This document shows positions 41,765 to 51,105 of a stretch of DNA of 64,000 nucleotides, piece after piece; positions within the stretch are counted from its first letter, which is position 1, and the number at the start of each line of letters is the position of its first letter. The notes beneath the pieces were generated by a model that was given only the letters and a program-made list of their open reading frames with translations, did not search any database and was not told the origin of the DNA. The stretch lies in NCBI RefSeq assembly GCF_026241135.1, contig NZ_JAPFGA010000006.1, positions 2,369 through 66,368 on the forward strand, in the 5' to 3' direction. A program made the translations under genes and the position numbers. This DNA is from Galbibacter kalidii. GTDB lineage: Bacteria; Bacteroidota; Bacteroidia; Flavobacteriales; Flavobacteriaceae.

Positions 41765-42826
41765 ATGGTAAAGCCGAAAAGAATTATGGTAGCTCCTCTA
41801 AATTGGGGATTGGGGCATGCCACGAGATGTATTCCCATTATCAAGGGGTTGTTGGATGAAGGTTTTTGCCCTGTGATCGCTTCCGATGGCGAGGCATTGC
41901 GCCTGTTGAAAAAGGAATTTCCGGAATTGGAGTTTGCCGAAATGCCTTCTTATAAGATCAAATATGCTGAAAAGGCGAAGCATTTCAAACTGAAAATGAT
42001 CTGGGATTCTCCTAAGATATTGAAGGCGATGACCAGGGAAAAGGAACTGACAGAGGCCTTGGTGGAAAAATTGAATATTGATGGAGTTATTTCTGATAAC
42101 CGCCTAGGGGTACACTCCAAAAAAGTGCCTTGTGTGTTTATTACCCATCAGCTGAATGTATTAACGGGAAATACCACTTGGTTTAGTTCTAAAGTACACC
42201 AAAGGGTGATCAAGAAGTTTGACGAGTGCTGGGTGCCCGACATAAAAGGAGAACCTAATTTAAGCGGACGCTTGGGACATTTAAAAAAAGACGATCCTAC
42301 CATAAAATATATTGGCCCGTTGAGCAGGCTGGAAAAAAAGGATTTACCACAGCAATACGATCTTATGGTTATTATTTCAGGACCGGAACCCCAAAGGAGT
42401 ATGCTGGAAAGCCGTTTGCTTATAGAAACTCAAAAATTGGAAGGGAAGGTGCTTTTTGTAAGGGGAAAAATTGAAGCGAAGCAAAAAGTTGTTGAAGAGG
42501 GAAATGTAACGGTTTATAATTATATGAACTCCTCCCAATTGGAAACCGCTTTTAACGAAAGTGCTTTGGTGTTATCACGTTCGGGGTATACAACGGTCTT
42601 GGATCTTGCAAAACTGGGGAAGAAGGCCTTTTTTATCCCTACACCCGGACAATACGAACAAGAATATCTGGCAGAACGGCTGCAAGAGGAAAAATTAGTG
42701 CCCTATTGCAAACAGGATGATTTTGAAATCGGAATGTTGGAACGTGTAGCAGATTTTAAAGGATTGCAAGGAATTGGATCAACCTGTGAATTCGCGATCT
42801 TGTTTAGCCTTTTCAAGGGTAAATGA
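41765..42826 (+). CDS. MurG-like glycosyltransferase (GT28/GTB fold)
   Basis: A 353-residue GT-B-type glycosyltransferase. It begins IMVAPLNWGLGHATRCIPII, the GHxxR landmark. The C-terminal half has VLSRSGYTTVLDLAKLGKKA, FIPTPGQYEQEYLAERLQEE, a sugar-nucleotide binding region like that of MurG and related proteins. The donor and acceptor are unknown. The 3' end overlaps the histidine-kinase gene end by 48 bp (convergent). Confidence 0.85.
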   Translation: MVKPKRIMVAPLNWGLGHATRCIPIIKGLLDEGFCPVIASDGEALRLLKKEFPELEFAEMPSYKIKYAEKAKHFKLKMIWDSPKILKAMTREKELTEALVEKLNIDGVISDNRLGVHSKKVPCVFITHQLNVLTGNTTWFSSKVHQRVIKKFDECWVPDIKGEPNLSGRLGHLKKDDPTIKYIGPLSRLEKKDLPQQYDLMVIISGPEPQRSMLESRLLIETQKLEGKVLFVRGKIEAKQKVVEEGNVTVYNYMNSSQLETAFNESALVLSRSGYTTVLDLAKLGKKAFFIPTPGQYEQEYLAERLQEEKLVPYCKQDDFEIGMLERVADFKGLQGIGSTCEFAILFSLFKGK

Positions 42827-43843
42827 AAATTCTGAACCCACGCCAAAAACACTTTCTACATAGATTTTTTCCATGTGGGCTTCAATAATGTGTTTTACAA
42901 TGGAGAGTCCCAATCCGGAGCCCCCTTCTTTCCGGCTTCCGCTTTTGTCAACACGGTAAAAACGCTCAAATAAACGTGGGATGTTTTGACTTTCAATACC
43001 TTCCCCGTTGTCAGTTATGCGAACAATCACCTTATTCTGGACAAGGTTTTCAATACTAACTTCCGTAGTGCCACTTTCTTTTCCGTATTTAATGGAATTT
43101 ACCACCAGATTGGTCAATACCTGCTGAATGCGTTCCCTATCGGCATAAACCATGATAGGTTCATCGTATTCAAGGTCGAAAGTGAGTGTGATGTTCTTTT
43201 TGCTGGCCTTCATTTCCATCAGGTCGAAAACACCCTGGATGAGATCAACAATGTCAAATTCCTCATAATCCAAATGCAGATCACCCGATTCCAATTTACT
43301 GATCATATCGAGGTCGCGGACAATATAAATAAGGCGTTCTACTCCTTTACTGGCCCTGTTCAGGTATTTTTTTCTGATGCTTTTATCTTTCATCCCACCG
43401 TCCAGCAAGGTCAAAATATAGCCTTGAACGGTAAATAGTGGCGTTTTGAGTTCGTGTGATACATTCCCGAGGAATTCCTTCCGATAGGCTTCCCGTATTT
43501 TCAGGGTTTCGATCTCCAGTTTTTTATTCTGGGCAAACTTTTCGATTTCCTCCGTGAGGGTTCGCATATCGGTAGTGACCGGTTGGTCCTGAAAAGTAGT
43601 CGATTCCAACAGGGAAACATCGTCGTAGATCTTTTTCACCCGTTTGTAGATGAAGTTTTCCACCCGGTATTGAATGATAAAAAAGGAAAATACGAACAAA
43701 AAAATACCGAAGAGCACAATCATCCATACATGGATATCGGTAATATAGTGTTGTAAAAAACACAATCCTATGACGGCACAAAACGTAATGAGTGCAGACG
43801 ACCGGAATGCGAATCGATATGATTTTTTCAGTTTGGTTCTCAA
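42779..43843 (-). CDS. Sensor histidine kinase (PhoR-like)
   Basis: A 354-residue kinase. It has two membrane helices (about 15-32 and 38-57), a short linker and then HisKA with FLGNVSHELKTPLFTVQGYI (phospho-acceptor H130). The ATPase has QQVLTNLVVNSIKYG (N box), ITDNGEGI (G1) and GSGLGLSIVKHII (G2). With almost no periplasmic domain, it resembles Bacteroidetes PhoR. It follows its response regulator by 95 bp on the minus strand, so the two are one unit. The input is inferred as phosphate status but unproven. Confidence 0.88.
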   Translation of the reverse strand: MRTKLKKSYRFAFRSSALITFCAVIGLCFLQHYITDIHVWMIVLFGIFLFVFSFFIIQYRVENFIYKRVKKIYDDVSLLESTTFQDQPVTTDMRTLTEEIEKFAQNKKLEIETLKIREAYRKEFLGNVSHELKTPLFTVQGYILTLLDGGMKDKSIRKKYLNRASKGVERLIYIVRDLDMISKLESGDLHLDYEEFDIVDLIQGVFDLMEMKASKKNITLTFDLEYDEPIMVYADRERIQQVLTNLVVNSIKYGKESGTTEVSIENLVQNKVIVRITDNGEGIESQNIPRLFERFYRVDKSGSRKEGGSGLGLSIVKHIIEAHMEKIYVESVFGVGSEFSFTLEKAKQDREFTG

Positions 43844-43937
43844 AAGTACTGTGTTGAGCCGATAAAGTTAAGACAATTTAGCAAGTTGAGTTATTGAACA
43901 GCTAAAAATGCTTCCAGCTATCTAACAATCTAGTGAT

Positions 43938-44624
43938 CTAGAGAACAAACTTATATCCTACTCCCTTCACCGTTTTAAAATGATCGTCCCCAATCTTTTC
44001 GCGGAGTTTCCTGATGTGCACATCAATGGTCCTACCACCGACAATCACTTCGTTACCCCACACCTTGTCAAGGATCTCATCTCTTTTGAAGACTTTTCCG
44101 GGACGACTGGCTAAAAGGGAAAGCAATTCAAATTCCTTGCGGGGAAGGATAATCTCCTTTCCGGACTGGACAATTTTGTATTCATCACGGTTGATGACAA
44201 TGTTTCCAACCTTAACAATACTTTTTACAGATTCTTCATCTTCTTTCAGACGTCTTAATAGGGCTTTGACCTTACTGATGAGCACTTTCGGCTTGATAGG
44301 CTTGGTGATATAATCGTCGGCACCGGCATCAAAACCGGCCACTTGTGAGTAATCTTCGCCACGAGCGGTCAAAAAGGTAATAATGGAGTTCTCGAGGTCG
44401 GGCGATTTTCTTATCTGTTCACAGGTTTCAATACCATCCATTTCCGGCATCATAACATCCAAAATAATTAAGTGTGGTTTTTCTTTTTTAGCTTTGGCAA
44501 TGGCTTCAATCCCGTTTTTGGCGGTAGAAACATTATAGCCTTCAGAAGACAGGTTGTATCCTACAATTTCCAAGATATCCGGTTCGTCATCGACTAAAAG
44601 GATCTTGATTTCCTTCTTTTTCAT
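43938..44624 (-). CDS. PhoB/OmpR-type response regulator
   Basis: A 228-residue regulator. The receiver has ILLVDDEPDILEIVGYNLSS, the phospho-acceptor LDVMMPEMD (D56), FLTARGE (Thr) and ADDYITKPIKPK (Lys). The C-terminal winged helix shows ELLSLLASRPGKVFKRDEIL, then GGRTIDVHIRKLREKIGDDH. It is of the PhoB type and partners the kinase downstream. The regulated promoter is not obvious; the divergent TonB-receptor gene 418 bp away is a candidate. Confidence 0.92.
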   Translation of the reverse strand: MKKKEIKILLVDDEPDILEIVGYNLSSEGYNVSTAKNGIEAIAKAKKEKPHLIILDVMMPEMDGIETCEQIRKSPDLENSIITFLTARGEDYSQVAGFDAGADDYITKPIKPKVLISKVKALLRRLKEDEESVKSIVKVGNIVINRDEYKIVQSGKEIILPRKEFELLSLLASRPGKVFKRDEILDKVWGNEVIVGGRTIDVHIRKLREKIGDDHFKTVKGVGYKFVL

Positions 44625-45041
44625 TTGTTATAAAGTTTGGTTTTATAATACACAATTGTTTCTGTTGTCTTGTCCACTGTCACCCTTGTCACCCTGAGCT
44701 TGTCGAAGGGTTGTCGAAGACTTATTGATCGTTAATTAACTTATACTTCGACAGGCCTGCCTGTTCGGCAGACAGGCTCAGTATGACATCTGTACTTATT
44801 GTTTCTTAGATAATCTCATTTAAACAACCTATTTTGTAATATAATCATTTTTAACATTTTAAAAACAACTACGTTACATTTCGCAGGTCAAAAGTAAATA
44901 TAATATTAAAATATAAAAGCACTTAACATTGATTTAATATGATAACACAAAGGTAACATAAAACTGATTTAGGTTTAACATGTGGGTAACTTGATATTTA
45001 GATATCGCTCGTTTATTTGCAACGAAAATCTAAATTGAAGA
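44625..45041. other. Divergent intergenic region with dispersed repeat
   Basis: No gene. It lies between divergent regulator and TonB-receptor genes. Bases 44,683-44,790 hold a dispersed repeat: CACCCTGAGCTTGTCGAAGG, then CTTCGACAGGCCTGCCTGTT and CGGCAGACAGGCTCAGTATG. Its arms pair over long range. Related copies lie near 24.9, 52.7 and 58.45 kb. From 44,800 the DNA is AT-rich and should include both promoters. Confidence 0.6.
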
Positions 45042-47834
45042 ATGAAACATTTATTTGCAGCTTTAATGCTGTTTGTTAGTGCCTTAGCCATGGCGCAAGA
45101 GATGACAGGATCAATAATTGGAGTGATCACTGATAAGGAAATGAATAATGACCCATTACCATTTGCGAATGTGCAGATTCAGGGGTCGAGTAAAGGAACT
45201 ACAACCGATATAGATGGCTTGTATGAAATCAGTAATGTAGAACCGGGAACATACACAATAGTTGTAAGTTTTATAGGATATGAAACGCTGAAAGTGCCGG
45301 ATGTTGTGGTTGAAGCAGGTAAGGTAACTGAAATCAATACCGGTTTAGGTGCAGGAAGCGTGAGTTTAGATGAGGTAGTGGTGACTACCACTGTTAGAAG
45401 AGATTCTGAAACTGCTTTATTACTTGATCAGAAAAAAGCTGTTGAAATAAAAGAGAGTATTGGAGCTCAACAGCTCAGTAAGTTGGGGGTTTCTGATGTA
45501 GCGACTGCAACTACAAAAATTTCTGGTGTTACCAGTAGTGAAGCATCTGGGGATGTTTATGTAAGAGGATTGGGGGACAGGTATCTGTCAACTACAATGA
45601 ATGGTTTACCTGTGCCTTCTGATGATGTAGAGCGTAAAAATATTGATTTAAGCCTGTTTCCCACAAGAGTAATTCAAAATGTGGGTATAAGTAAAACGTA
45701 TTCTACTCAAAGCTCGGCAGATCAGGCATCGGGTAATATTGATATAGCAACGAGAGAATTGGCAGGAAGTGAAGAATTCAGTATTGGAATTCGTGGGGGT
45801 GCTAATACTAATGTAATGCAAAGTGGAGTTAGCGATAATTTTAAAGTGTCGCCTAACACGAGTGATGTTACTATGGGTTTTTATAAAAAAGATATCCATA
45901 CCTATAATGCTCTTGTTGACCAGACATGGAATACACAGACTGCCGATAACCCCATGAATTATCGTTATGCCATTACAGCTGGTAAAAAAATAGGAGAAAA
46001 ATTATCATTGTTCTTTACAGGTTCACAATCCACAAGTCATGAATATAAAGAAGGGGTTTTTAGAGAATACAGAAGTAACTTTATCAATGATAGTATAACA
46101 GATGCCGTGAATTATTCTAAAAATATCACTACAACCGGTTTGTTGGATGTAGGTTATTTTATTAATTCTAATAGTAAGGTGAAGTTTCACAGTCTTTTTG
46201 TAAATAAACTTTCCGATGAAGTTTATGAAGGAGGAAGGAATGGTGAAGGATGGGCGTTTGAAGAAACGGAAACCGCTGAGGGGCTTTCACAGTTTATAAG
46301 AGACCAAAATATCAAACAAACCAGATTATGGATCAATCAATTGGTGGGAACTCATTTTATATCAGAAAAAAACCAATTGGATTGGGCAGTGGGCTATAAT
46401 ATGGTAGATGCCGATGAGCCTAACAGAATTCGTAACGAGGTGAATTTTGATATAGATAGTGATTTTGTTCAGCTTGGTAGAACAGGTGGGTTTCAACAAA
46501 GAAAATCCAGTCAGGAAATCAGTGATAGGGAGATTAATGGGTTGATTAAGGATAAGCTTGTTTTTATAGATGAGGAAGAAAAACAGTTTAATATTAATGT
46601 TGGTGCAAATTTCAGAAATAAAACACGTGATTTTGAATCTAATTTTTATGGGCTGGAAGAAGCTTCGACAAACACATTAAACCCGACATCTATTGATGAT
46701 ATATCTTCAGTATTTACACGGGAAAACTGGAATAATGGAACCTTGACTGAAAACATTTTACCAACGGATTATTACGATGGTGAATTGAGCTCAATTGCAG
46801 GTTTTGTGAATTTTAGCATTGGAATTAAAAACTTTATTGCAAATGTAGGATTCCGTTATGAGGTAGATGATCTTGATGTTAACTTTGACGTGAATAACTA
46901 CCCTGGAAGAGAGGGGACTTCAAGCAAATCGTATTCAGATGTGTATCCTAGTCTGAATATGAAATACAACTTCAATGAAAAACACGGTATCCGTTTTGCA
47001 ACAAGCCGAACCATTACATTACCTGAATTTAAGGAAATGGCTCCTTTTGAATATGTGTCACCCACTGGGCAGGTAACTCGTGGTAATCCAAATATAGAAG
47101 CGTCAACTAATTATAACTACGACCTAAAGTATGAATATTTCATTACTCCGGGACAATTAGTTTCGTTTGCAGGATTCTATAAAACTATAGAAGATCCTAT
47201 TAACAAAGTGCAGGACAGGGGTTCTGCAGGAGTATTCTCATATTTTAATTCGGGAGAAGAGGCAAGGATTTTTGGTTTAGAATTAGAAACGAGACTAGAC
47301 TTGGTAAAGTCTGAAGAGGTTGATTCAGGATATGACCTTAACTTAAATCTTAATGCAACAAGAATGTGGCATCAGCAGGATTTAAAAGAAATGCATGATG
47401 AAGAAGGGAATTTCATACGAACATTCCGTTACAAAGGATTAACAGAAACAGGTTTACAAGGAGCTTCAGAATGGATATTTAATTCTTCGTTAAGTTTTTC
47501 AACAAAACAAGAGAATGAATTTAACGCTACCGTAACGGCGAATTATGCTTCAGATAAGATATTTGCTATAGGAGCCCCTGAGATACAAACCGAAAGTGAT
47601 ATCAACTATAACGATGAGATTATTGAAGAAGGGTTTGTAGTCTTAGATGCCGTGCTCAGTAAAGATTTTGGAGAACATTGGAGCTTTCGATTAATGGGAA
47701 GAAACCTTTTAAATCCTGATGTAAAAAGAACACAAAATGTAAAGCCAAGTACTACGGGTATTGAAACAAACCGAGTAGTAAGATCCTATACAAATGGTGT
47801 TAGACTAAGTTTAGGAGTTAATTATAGTTTTTAA
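45042..47834 (+). CDS. TonB-dependent outer-membrane receptor
   Basis: A 930-residue receptor with a signal peptide (to about residue 18, SALAMAQ) and a carboxypeptidase-regulatory-like start (about 22-110, PFANVQIQGSSKGTTTDIDG and YEISNVEPGTYTIVVSFIGY). The plug (about 135-235) has ISGVTSSEASGDVYVRGLGD, then the 22-strand barrel follows, ending VRSYTNGVRLSLGVNYSF with terminal Phe. It should import a large ligand with energy from TonB. No SusD partner follows; instead there is a repeat lipoprotein 52 bp on, which may be the surface capture partner. The divergent PhoB-like regulator suggests phosphate-linked control, unproven. Confidence 0.92.
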   Translation: MKHLFAALMLFVSALAMAQEMTGSIIGVITDKEMNNDPLPFANVQIQGSSKGTTTDIDGLYEISNVEPGTYTIVVSFIGYETLKVPDVVVEAGKVTEINTGLGAGSVSLDEVVVTTTVRRDSETALLLDQKKAVEIKESIGAQQLSKLGVSDVATATTKISGVTSSEASGDVYVRGLGDRYLSTTMNGLPVPSDDVERKNIDLSLFPTRVIQNVGISKTYSTQSSADQASGNIDIATRELAGSEEFSIGIRGGANTNVMQSGVSDNFKVSPNTSDVTMGFYKKDIHTYNALVDQTWNTQTADNPMNYRYAITAGKKIGEKLSLFFTGSQSTSHEYKEGVFREYRSNFINDSITDAVNYSKNITTTGLLDVGYFINSNSKVKFHSLFVNKLSDEVYEGGRNGEGWAFEETETAEGLSQFIRDQNIKQTRLWINQLVGTHFISEKNQLDWAVGYNMVDADEPNRIRNEVNFDIDSDFVQLGRTGGFQQRKSSQEISDREINGLIKDKLVFIDEEEKQFNINVGANFRNKTRDFESNFYGLEEASTNTLNPTSIDDISSVFTRENWNNGTLTENILPTDYYDGELSSIAGFVNFSIGIKNFIANVGFRYEVDDLDVNFDVNNYPGREGTSSKSYSDVYPSLNMKYNFNEKHGIRFATSRTITLPEFKEMAPFEYVSPTGQVTRGNPNIEASTNYNYDLKYEYFITPGQLVSFAGFYKTIEDPINKVQDRGSAGVFSYFNSGEEARIFGLELETRLDLVKSEEVDSGYDLNLNLNATRMWHQQDLKEMHDEEGNFIRTFRYKGLTETGLQGASEWIFNSSLSFSTKQENEFNATVTANYASDKIFAIGAPEIQTESDINYNDEIIEEGFVVLDAVLSKDFGEHWSFRLMGRNLLNPDVKRTQNVKPSTTGIETNRVVRSYTNGVRLSLGVNYSF

Positions 47835-47886
47835 TCAAAACAATTAAACCAAAAAGAGGAGAATCAATTTTTAAATTTTATTTATT

Positions 47887-49830
47887 ATGAAAAAAACAAT
47901 GATGAAAATTTCAGTATTATGCACAATTCTATGTGCACTTATCATCACAGGCTGTAGCAGTGATGACACACCAGATGGTCCGGAGCCACCGGAACCAACA
48001 GACGATACCCTTGAAGGGAACCTTACTGAGGATACTACCTTAGATTCAAGTATAGAATATACCTTGACGGGAAGTTTTTTTGTTACCGAAGGAGCTACTT
48101 TGACTATTCCAGCTGGCACTAAAATTGTTTCTGAATCAGGAACAGATAAGTACATAACTATCGACAAAGGGTCTAAAATAGATGTACAAGGTACGGAAAG
48201 TAACCCTGTATTAATGACATCCAAGAATGAAACTCCAGGTGACTGGGGAGGATTGGTTATTCTTGGTGACGCTACAACTACTGCTGGTGCGAACTCATCT
48301 GCTGAAGTTGGTGGATTTATTTATGGTGGGAATAACGATGCTGATGACTCAGGTTCAATCAACTATCTGATCATTAACTATGCTGGTGCTCAGATTAACG
48401 CAGAATCACAATACAATGGTCTTACTTTATATGCTGTTGGTTCTGGAACATCTATCAGCAATGTGGCTATGTTGAACGGGACTGACGATGGTGTTGAATT
48501 CTTTGGAGGTACTGTATCAGCTACCAATCTGTATTTAGAAAACAATGAAGATGATGCAGTTGACTGGACAGAAGGTTGGAGTGGTACTGTGGATAACACT
48601 TATGTGTTGCACACTATTGAAGGCTTCTCTACAGCTATTGAAGCGGATAAAGTAAACAACAATCCTACATTCAATAACTTTACAGCTGTTTCAGCAACCG
48701 GAGGTACTGCTCTTCAGTTCAAAAAAGAATCCGGAGCTACTATTAATGGATTATCGCTTACCGGATATACTACATCTATAGATATGGCAGATGGTGGTCC
48801 TCTTGCCAATGTGGTTATAGAAGGCGAAACGGCTGATGAATTTAAAAGTTATACTACAGAACCAACCGTAGATGTTAGTACATTTGCTTGGGTAAACTCT
48901 AATGCAACTATAAGTGATGAAGTGCTTCAAGGATATGTTGATGCTGAAGTAACACTAGATGCTTCTGTAGCATACGAATTAAACTCTTCTTATATTGTAA
49001 GAGATGGAGGTAAATTAACTATACCTGCCGGTACTAAAATAACAGCTGCTAATGGCGGAACTTCTGTTTACATTGCTGTATTAAAAGGAGGCGAAATAGA
49101 TATTCAAGGAACTCCTGAAAACCCTGTAGTGATAGGATCTGTTGATGGTAACCCTGGCGATTGGGGTGGATTAACCATCTGCGGAAACGCTACAACAACT
49201 GCCGGTGTAGACGCTGTAGCAGAAGTTGGTGGTTTCATTTACGGTGGAACTGATGATGCCGATAGCTCAGGAAGTATCACTAACCTTGTAATAGTTGGAA
49301 CTGGAGCTCAAATTAATTCTGAGTCTCAATATAATGGAGTTTCTTTATATGCTGTAGGTTCAGGAACAACAATTGAAAACATTGCGGTTAAAAATGGTGC
49401 TGATGACGGAGTTGAATTCTTCGGAGGAACTGTTTCTGCAACAAACCTTTATTTGGAAAATAATGAAGACGATGCTGTAGACTGGACTGAAGGATGGAAT
49501 GGAACTGTAACCAATGTTTATGTTTCTCATAGCATTGAAGGGTTCTCAACAGCAGTAGAAGCTGATGGAACTAACGGTAACCCTACCTTGGTAAACTTTA
49601 CTGCAGTAGCCTCAACAGCTGGTACTGGATTACAGTTTAAAAAGGAATCTGGAGCAACTTTTGAAAACGCACACCTTTCAGGTTATACAACCAATGTTGA
49701 TTTTCCTAATGGAGGTGCTCCAAGTAATGTAATAGTTGATGGTACACCTTTAACAACTGCTGAAGACGATGTATTCAATGGTACTGCCTTGGATATCTCA
49801 GGATGGTCTTGGATTGAAGCTTCTTTGTAA
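47887..49830 (+). CDS. Beta-helix-type lipoprotein with two duplicated halves
   Basis: A 647-residue lipoprotein (lipobox IITGC, Cys23) with an acidic Pro/Glu/Asp linker. It consists of two similar halves (about 40-335 and 340-645). Each has a start such as LTIPAGTKI, then NPGDWGGL, TTTAGA or TTTAGV, EVGGFIYGG, and the phrase GVEFFGGTVSATNLYLENNE followed by DDAVDWTEGW. This pattern suggests a right-handed parallel beta helix exposed on the surface. It follows the TonB receptor by 52 bp and probably binds its ligand. The halves are diverged at base level, so the duplication is not recent. A strong terminator follows. Confidence 0.85.
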   Translation: MKKTMMKISVLCTILCALIITGCSSDDTPDGPEPPEPTDDTLEGNLTEDTTLDSSIEYTLTGSFFVTEGATLTIPAGTKIVSESGTDKYITIDKGSKIDVQGTESNPVLMTSKNETPGDWGGLVILGDATTTAGANSSAEVGGFIYGGNNDADDSGSINYLIINYAGAQINAESQYNGLTLYAVGSGTSISNVAMLNGTDDGVEFFGGTVSATNLYLENNEDDAVDWTEGWSGTVDNTYVLHTIEGFSTAIEADKVNNNPTFNNFTAVSATGGTALQFKKESGATINGLSLTGYTTSIDMADGGPLANVVIEGETADEFKSYTTEPTVDVSTFAWVNSNATISDEVLQGYVDAEVTLDASVAYELNSSYIVRDGGKLTIPAGTKITAANGGTSVYIAVLKGGEIDIQGTPENPVVIGSVDGNPGDWGGLTICGNATTTAGVDAVAEVGGFIYGGTDDADSSGSITNLVIVGTGAQINSESQYNGVSLYAVGSGTTIENIAVKNGADDGVEFFGGTVSATNLYLENNEDDAVDWTEGWNGTVTNVYVSHSIEGFSTAVEADGTNGNPTLVNFTAVASTAGTGLQFKKESGATFENAHLSGYTTNVDFPNGGAPSNVIVDGTPLTTAEDDVFNGTALDISGWSWIEASL

Positions 49831-49870
49831 GCAGAGAGAAAGAAGAATAAAATAATATTCTATAAACCCA

Positions 49871-49897
49871 AACCCCGGCAATGCGCCGGGGTTTTTT
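49871..49897 (+). terminator. Intrinsic terminator of the receptor/lipoprotein operon
   Basis: CCCCGGC-aatgc... pairs with GCCGGGG, flanked by AA and TTTTTT, 40 bp after the stop. A strong GC stem and T-run make this a clear terminator. Confidence 0.92.
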
Positions 49898-50038
49898 GTT
49901 TTATTTTCGCATATAAGACACGAAAAACTGTCCCCTTGAGGATAAACAGAGCGACAAAATATATTTTGTAGTGAAGTTTGCGAGCGTAGCTCTTTAGGGG
50001 TGTTCACGCACTATTTTTAGGTGCTTTCTCCCTGTTTT

Positions 50039-50183
50039 TACGTTATTTGATGAAGTTTTTACGTTCCGAACGTGTTAGAATACGTTGTCTAACGTAAAAT
50101 TTTACATTGCACAACGTATTTTTTTACGTTACTTAACGTATAATTTTACGTTCAGGACGTATCCGTTTACGTTCTACAACGTA
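50039..50183. repeat. Helically phased array of TACGTT/AACGTA palindromes
   Basis: TACGTT starts at 50,039, 50,060, 50,081, 50,103 (as TACATT), 50,125, 50,147 and 50,168, i.e. spacings 21, 21, 22, 22, 22 and 21. From the third box on each is followed by a spacer and AACGTA: spacers GTCT, GCAC, ACTT, about CAG(G) and CTAC; the second has CCG then AACGTG. The first box lacks its partner. T-rich runs separate the units. The 21-22 bp period equals two helical turns, so all sites would face the same side. It lies between a terminator and a convergent hypothetical gene. Confidence 0.9.
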
Positions 50184-50247
50184 TATTTTTGGGTCATTAA
50201 CCTAAACGGACCACCTTGACAACGTATTAGGGATACCTTTTTGACTA

Positions 50248-50410
50248 AGAACTCATTTAAACTTTCTCCAATTGGCTACAAAATGATCTTTTTACCCCAT
50301 ATTTTGTCTTTTTATTGCTCCATAGCTATGGCTATGCAGCGCAAAAAAGCCTTCATCTGGAGCAAAAATCTCTATTTTTCGCTTCAATTAAGAAAGCTTA
50401 AACGAGTTCT
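50248..50410. repeat. 163-bp MITE-like element
   Basis: The left end AGAACTCATTTAAACTTTCT then CCAATT (from 50,248) matches the right end inverted (50,385-50,410, reading inward AGAACTCGTTTAAGCTTTCT then TAATTG). The interior has no transposase. Isolated copies of the same end lie at 57,289-57,314 and 57,315-57,341. It is probably a non-autonomous element. Confidence 0.75.
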
Positions 50411-50504
50411 AATTTAATAATGAATGTAAAGGAAAGAGGAGGAGTTTTGAAGAAAAAGAATGAGGGGAATAAAGAAAGAATGAGGGAATATATATAATTA
50501 CAAC

Positions 50505-50981
50505 CTATTCAATGGTTTTGTCTCCATTTTTACGGTTGCCACGTGGGAAAAATTGCCTGAGTTCGGCCACTTTTTCGGTATAGCCATTTTCTCCGGCACC
50601 TTTTTTATACTGAGCATAATTATAGTCTATTAAAGCATCGCGGAAATTGTCATAATCGTGCATCATTTTTGTACTTTCCATTTGGAATGCCAAACTCTGC
50701 AAACGCTCGGTACGGCTTTCTAAAAATAACCGGGCATTATAATCTTTTTTAAAATCCTCCCAATCTACTTCGGGAGCACATAAGGTTGGTGTTGTTTGCA
50801 CATAACCGTTCACTTTGTTTACAAAAAGCTTGTTCTGTTCGTTGATAGAACCGTATTTTATACGTTCCTGTTCTGTTAAAGCAGATAGCTTTCCTTTTAA
50901 TAGATCTTCAAGTTTTGTAATCAGTTCGTCCACCTGACTTTTGTCTTTTTCGGTCAGTGATGTTTGGATAACGTTTTTCAT
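50505..50981 (-). CDS. Hypothetical helical protein
   Basis: A 158-residue protein without a signal peptide or membrane segment. It is charged and mostly helical: SLTEKDKSQVDELITKLEDL near the start, then YNARLFLESRTERLQSLAFQ and FRDALIDYNYAQYKKGAGEN. The positively charged end reads FFPRGNRKNGDKTIE. I recognise no family, but proteins of this kind occur in Bacteroidetes. Its start is about 85 bp from the divergent secreted protein gene. The phased palindrome array lies beyond its stop. Confidence 0.6.
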   Translation of the reverse strand: MKNVIQTSLTEKDKSQVDELITKLEDLLKGKLSALTEQERIKYGSINEQNKLFVNKVNGYVQTTPTLCAPEVDWEDFKKDYNARLFLESRTERLQSLAFQMESTKMMHDYDNFRDALIDYNYAQYKKGAGENGYTEKVAELRQFFPRGNRKNGDKTIE

Positions 50982-51105
50982 TGTTTATAAGAATTAAATT
51001 AATAATAGGAGTAAATATATTAAATAACGGTTTGTTAACATTAAATAAATATAAAAAATTCTATTCATGGGTAATTTTATCTCTCAAATCTTAAAAAACT
51101 TTACC

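Noticed and set aside
50039-50183. CRISPR or integron attC array
   Set aside because: Period of 21-22 bp with 4-nt variable parts is far too short for either; no cas or integrase genes.
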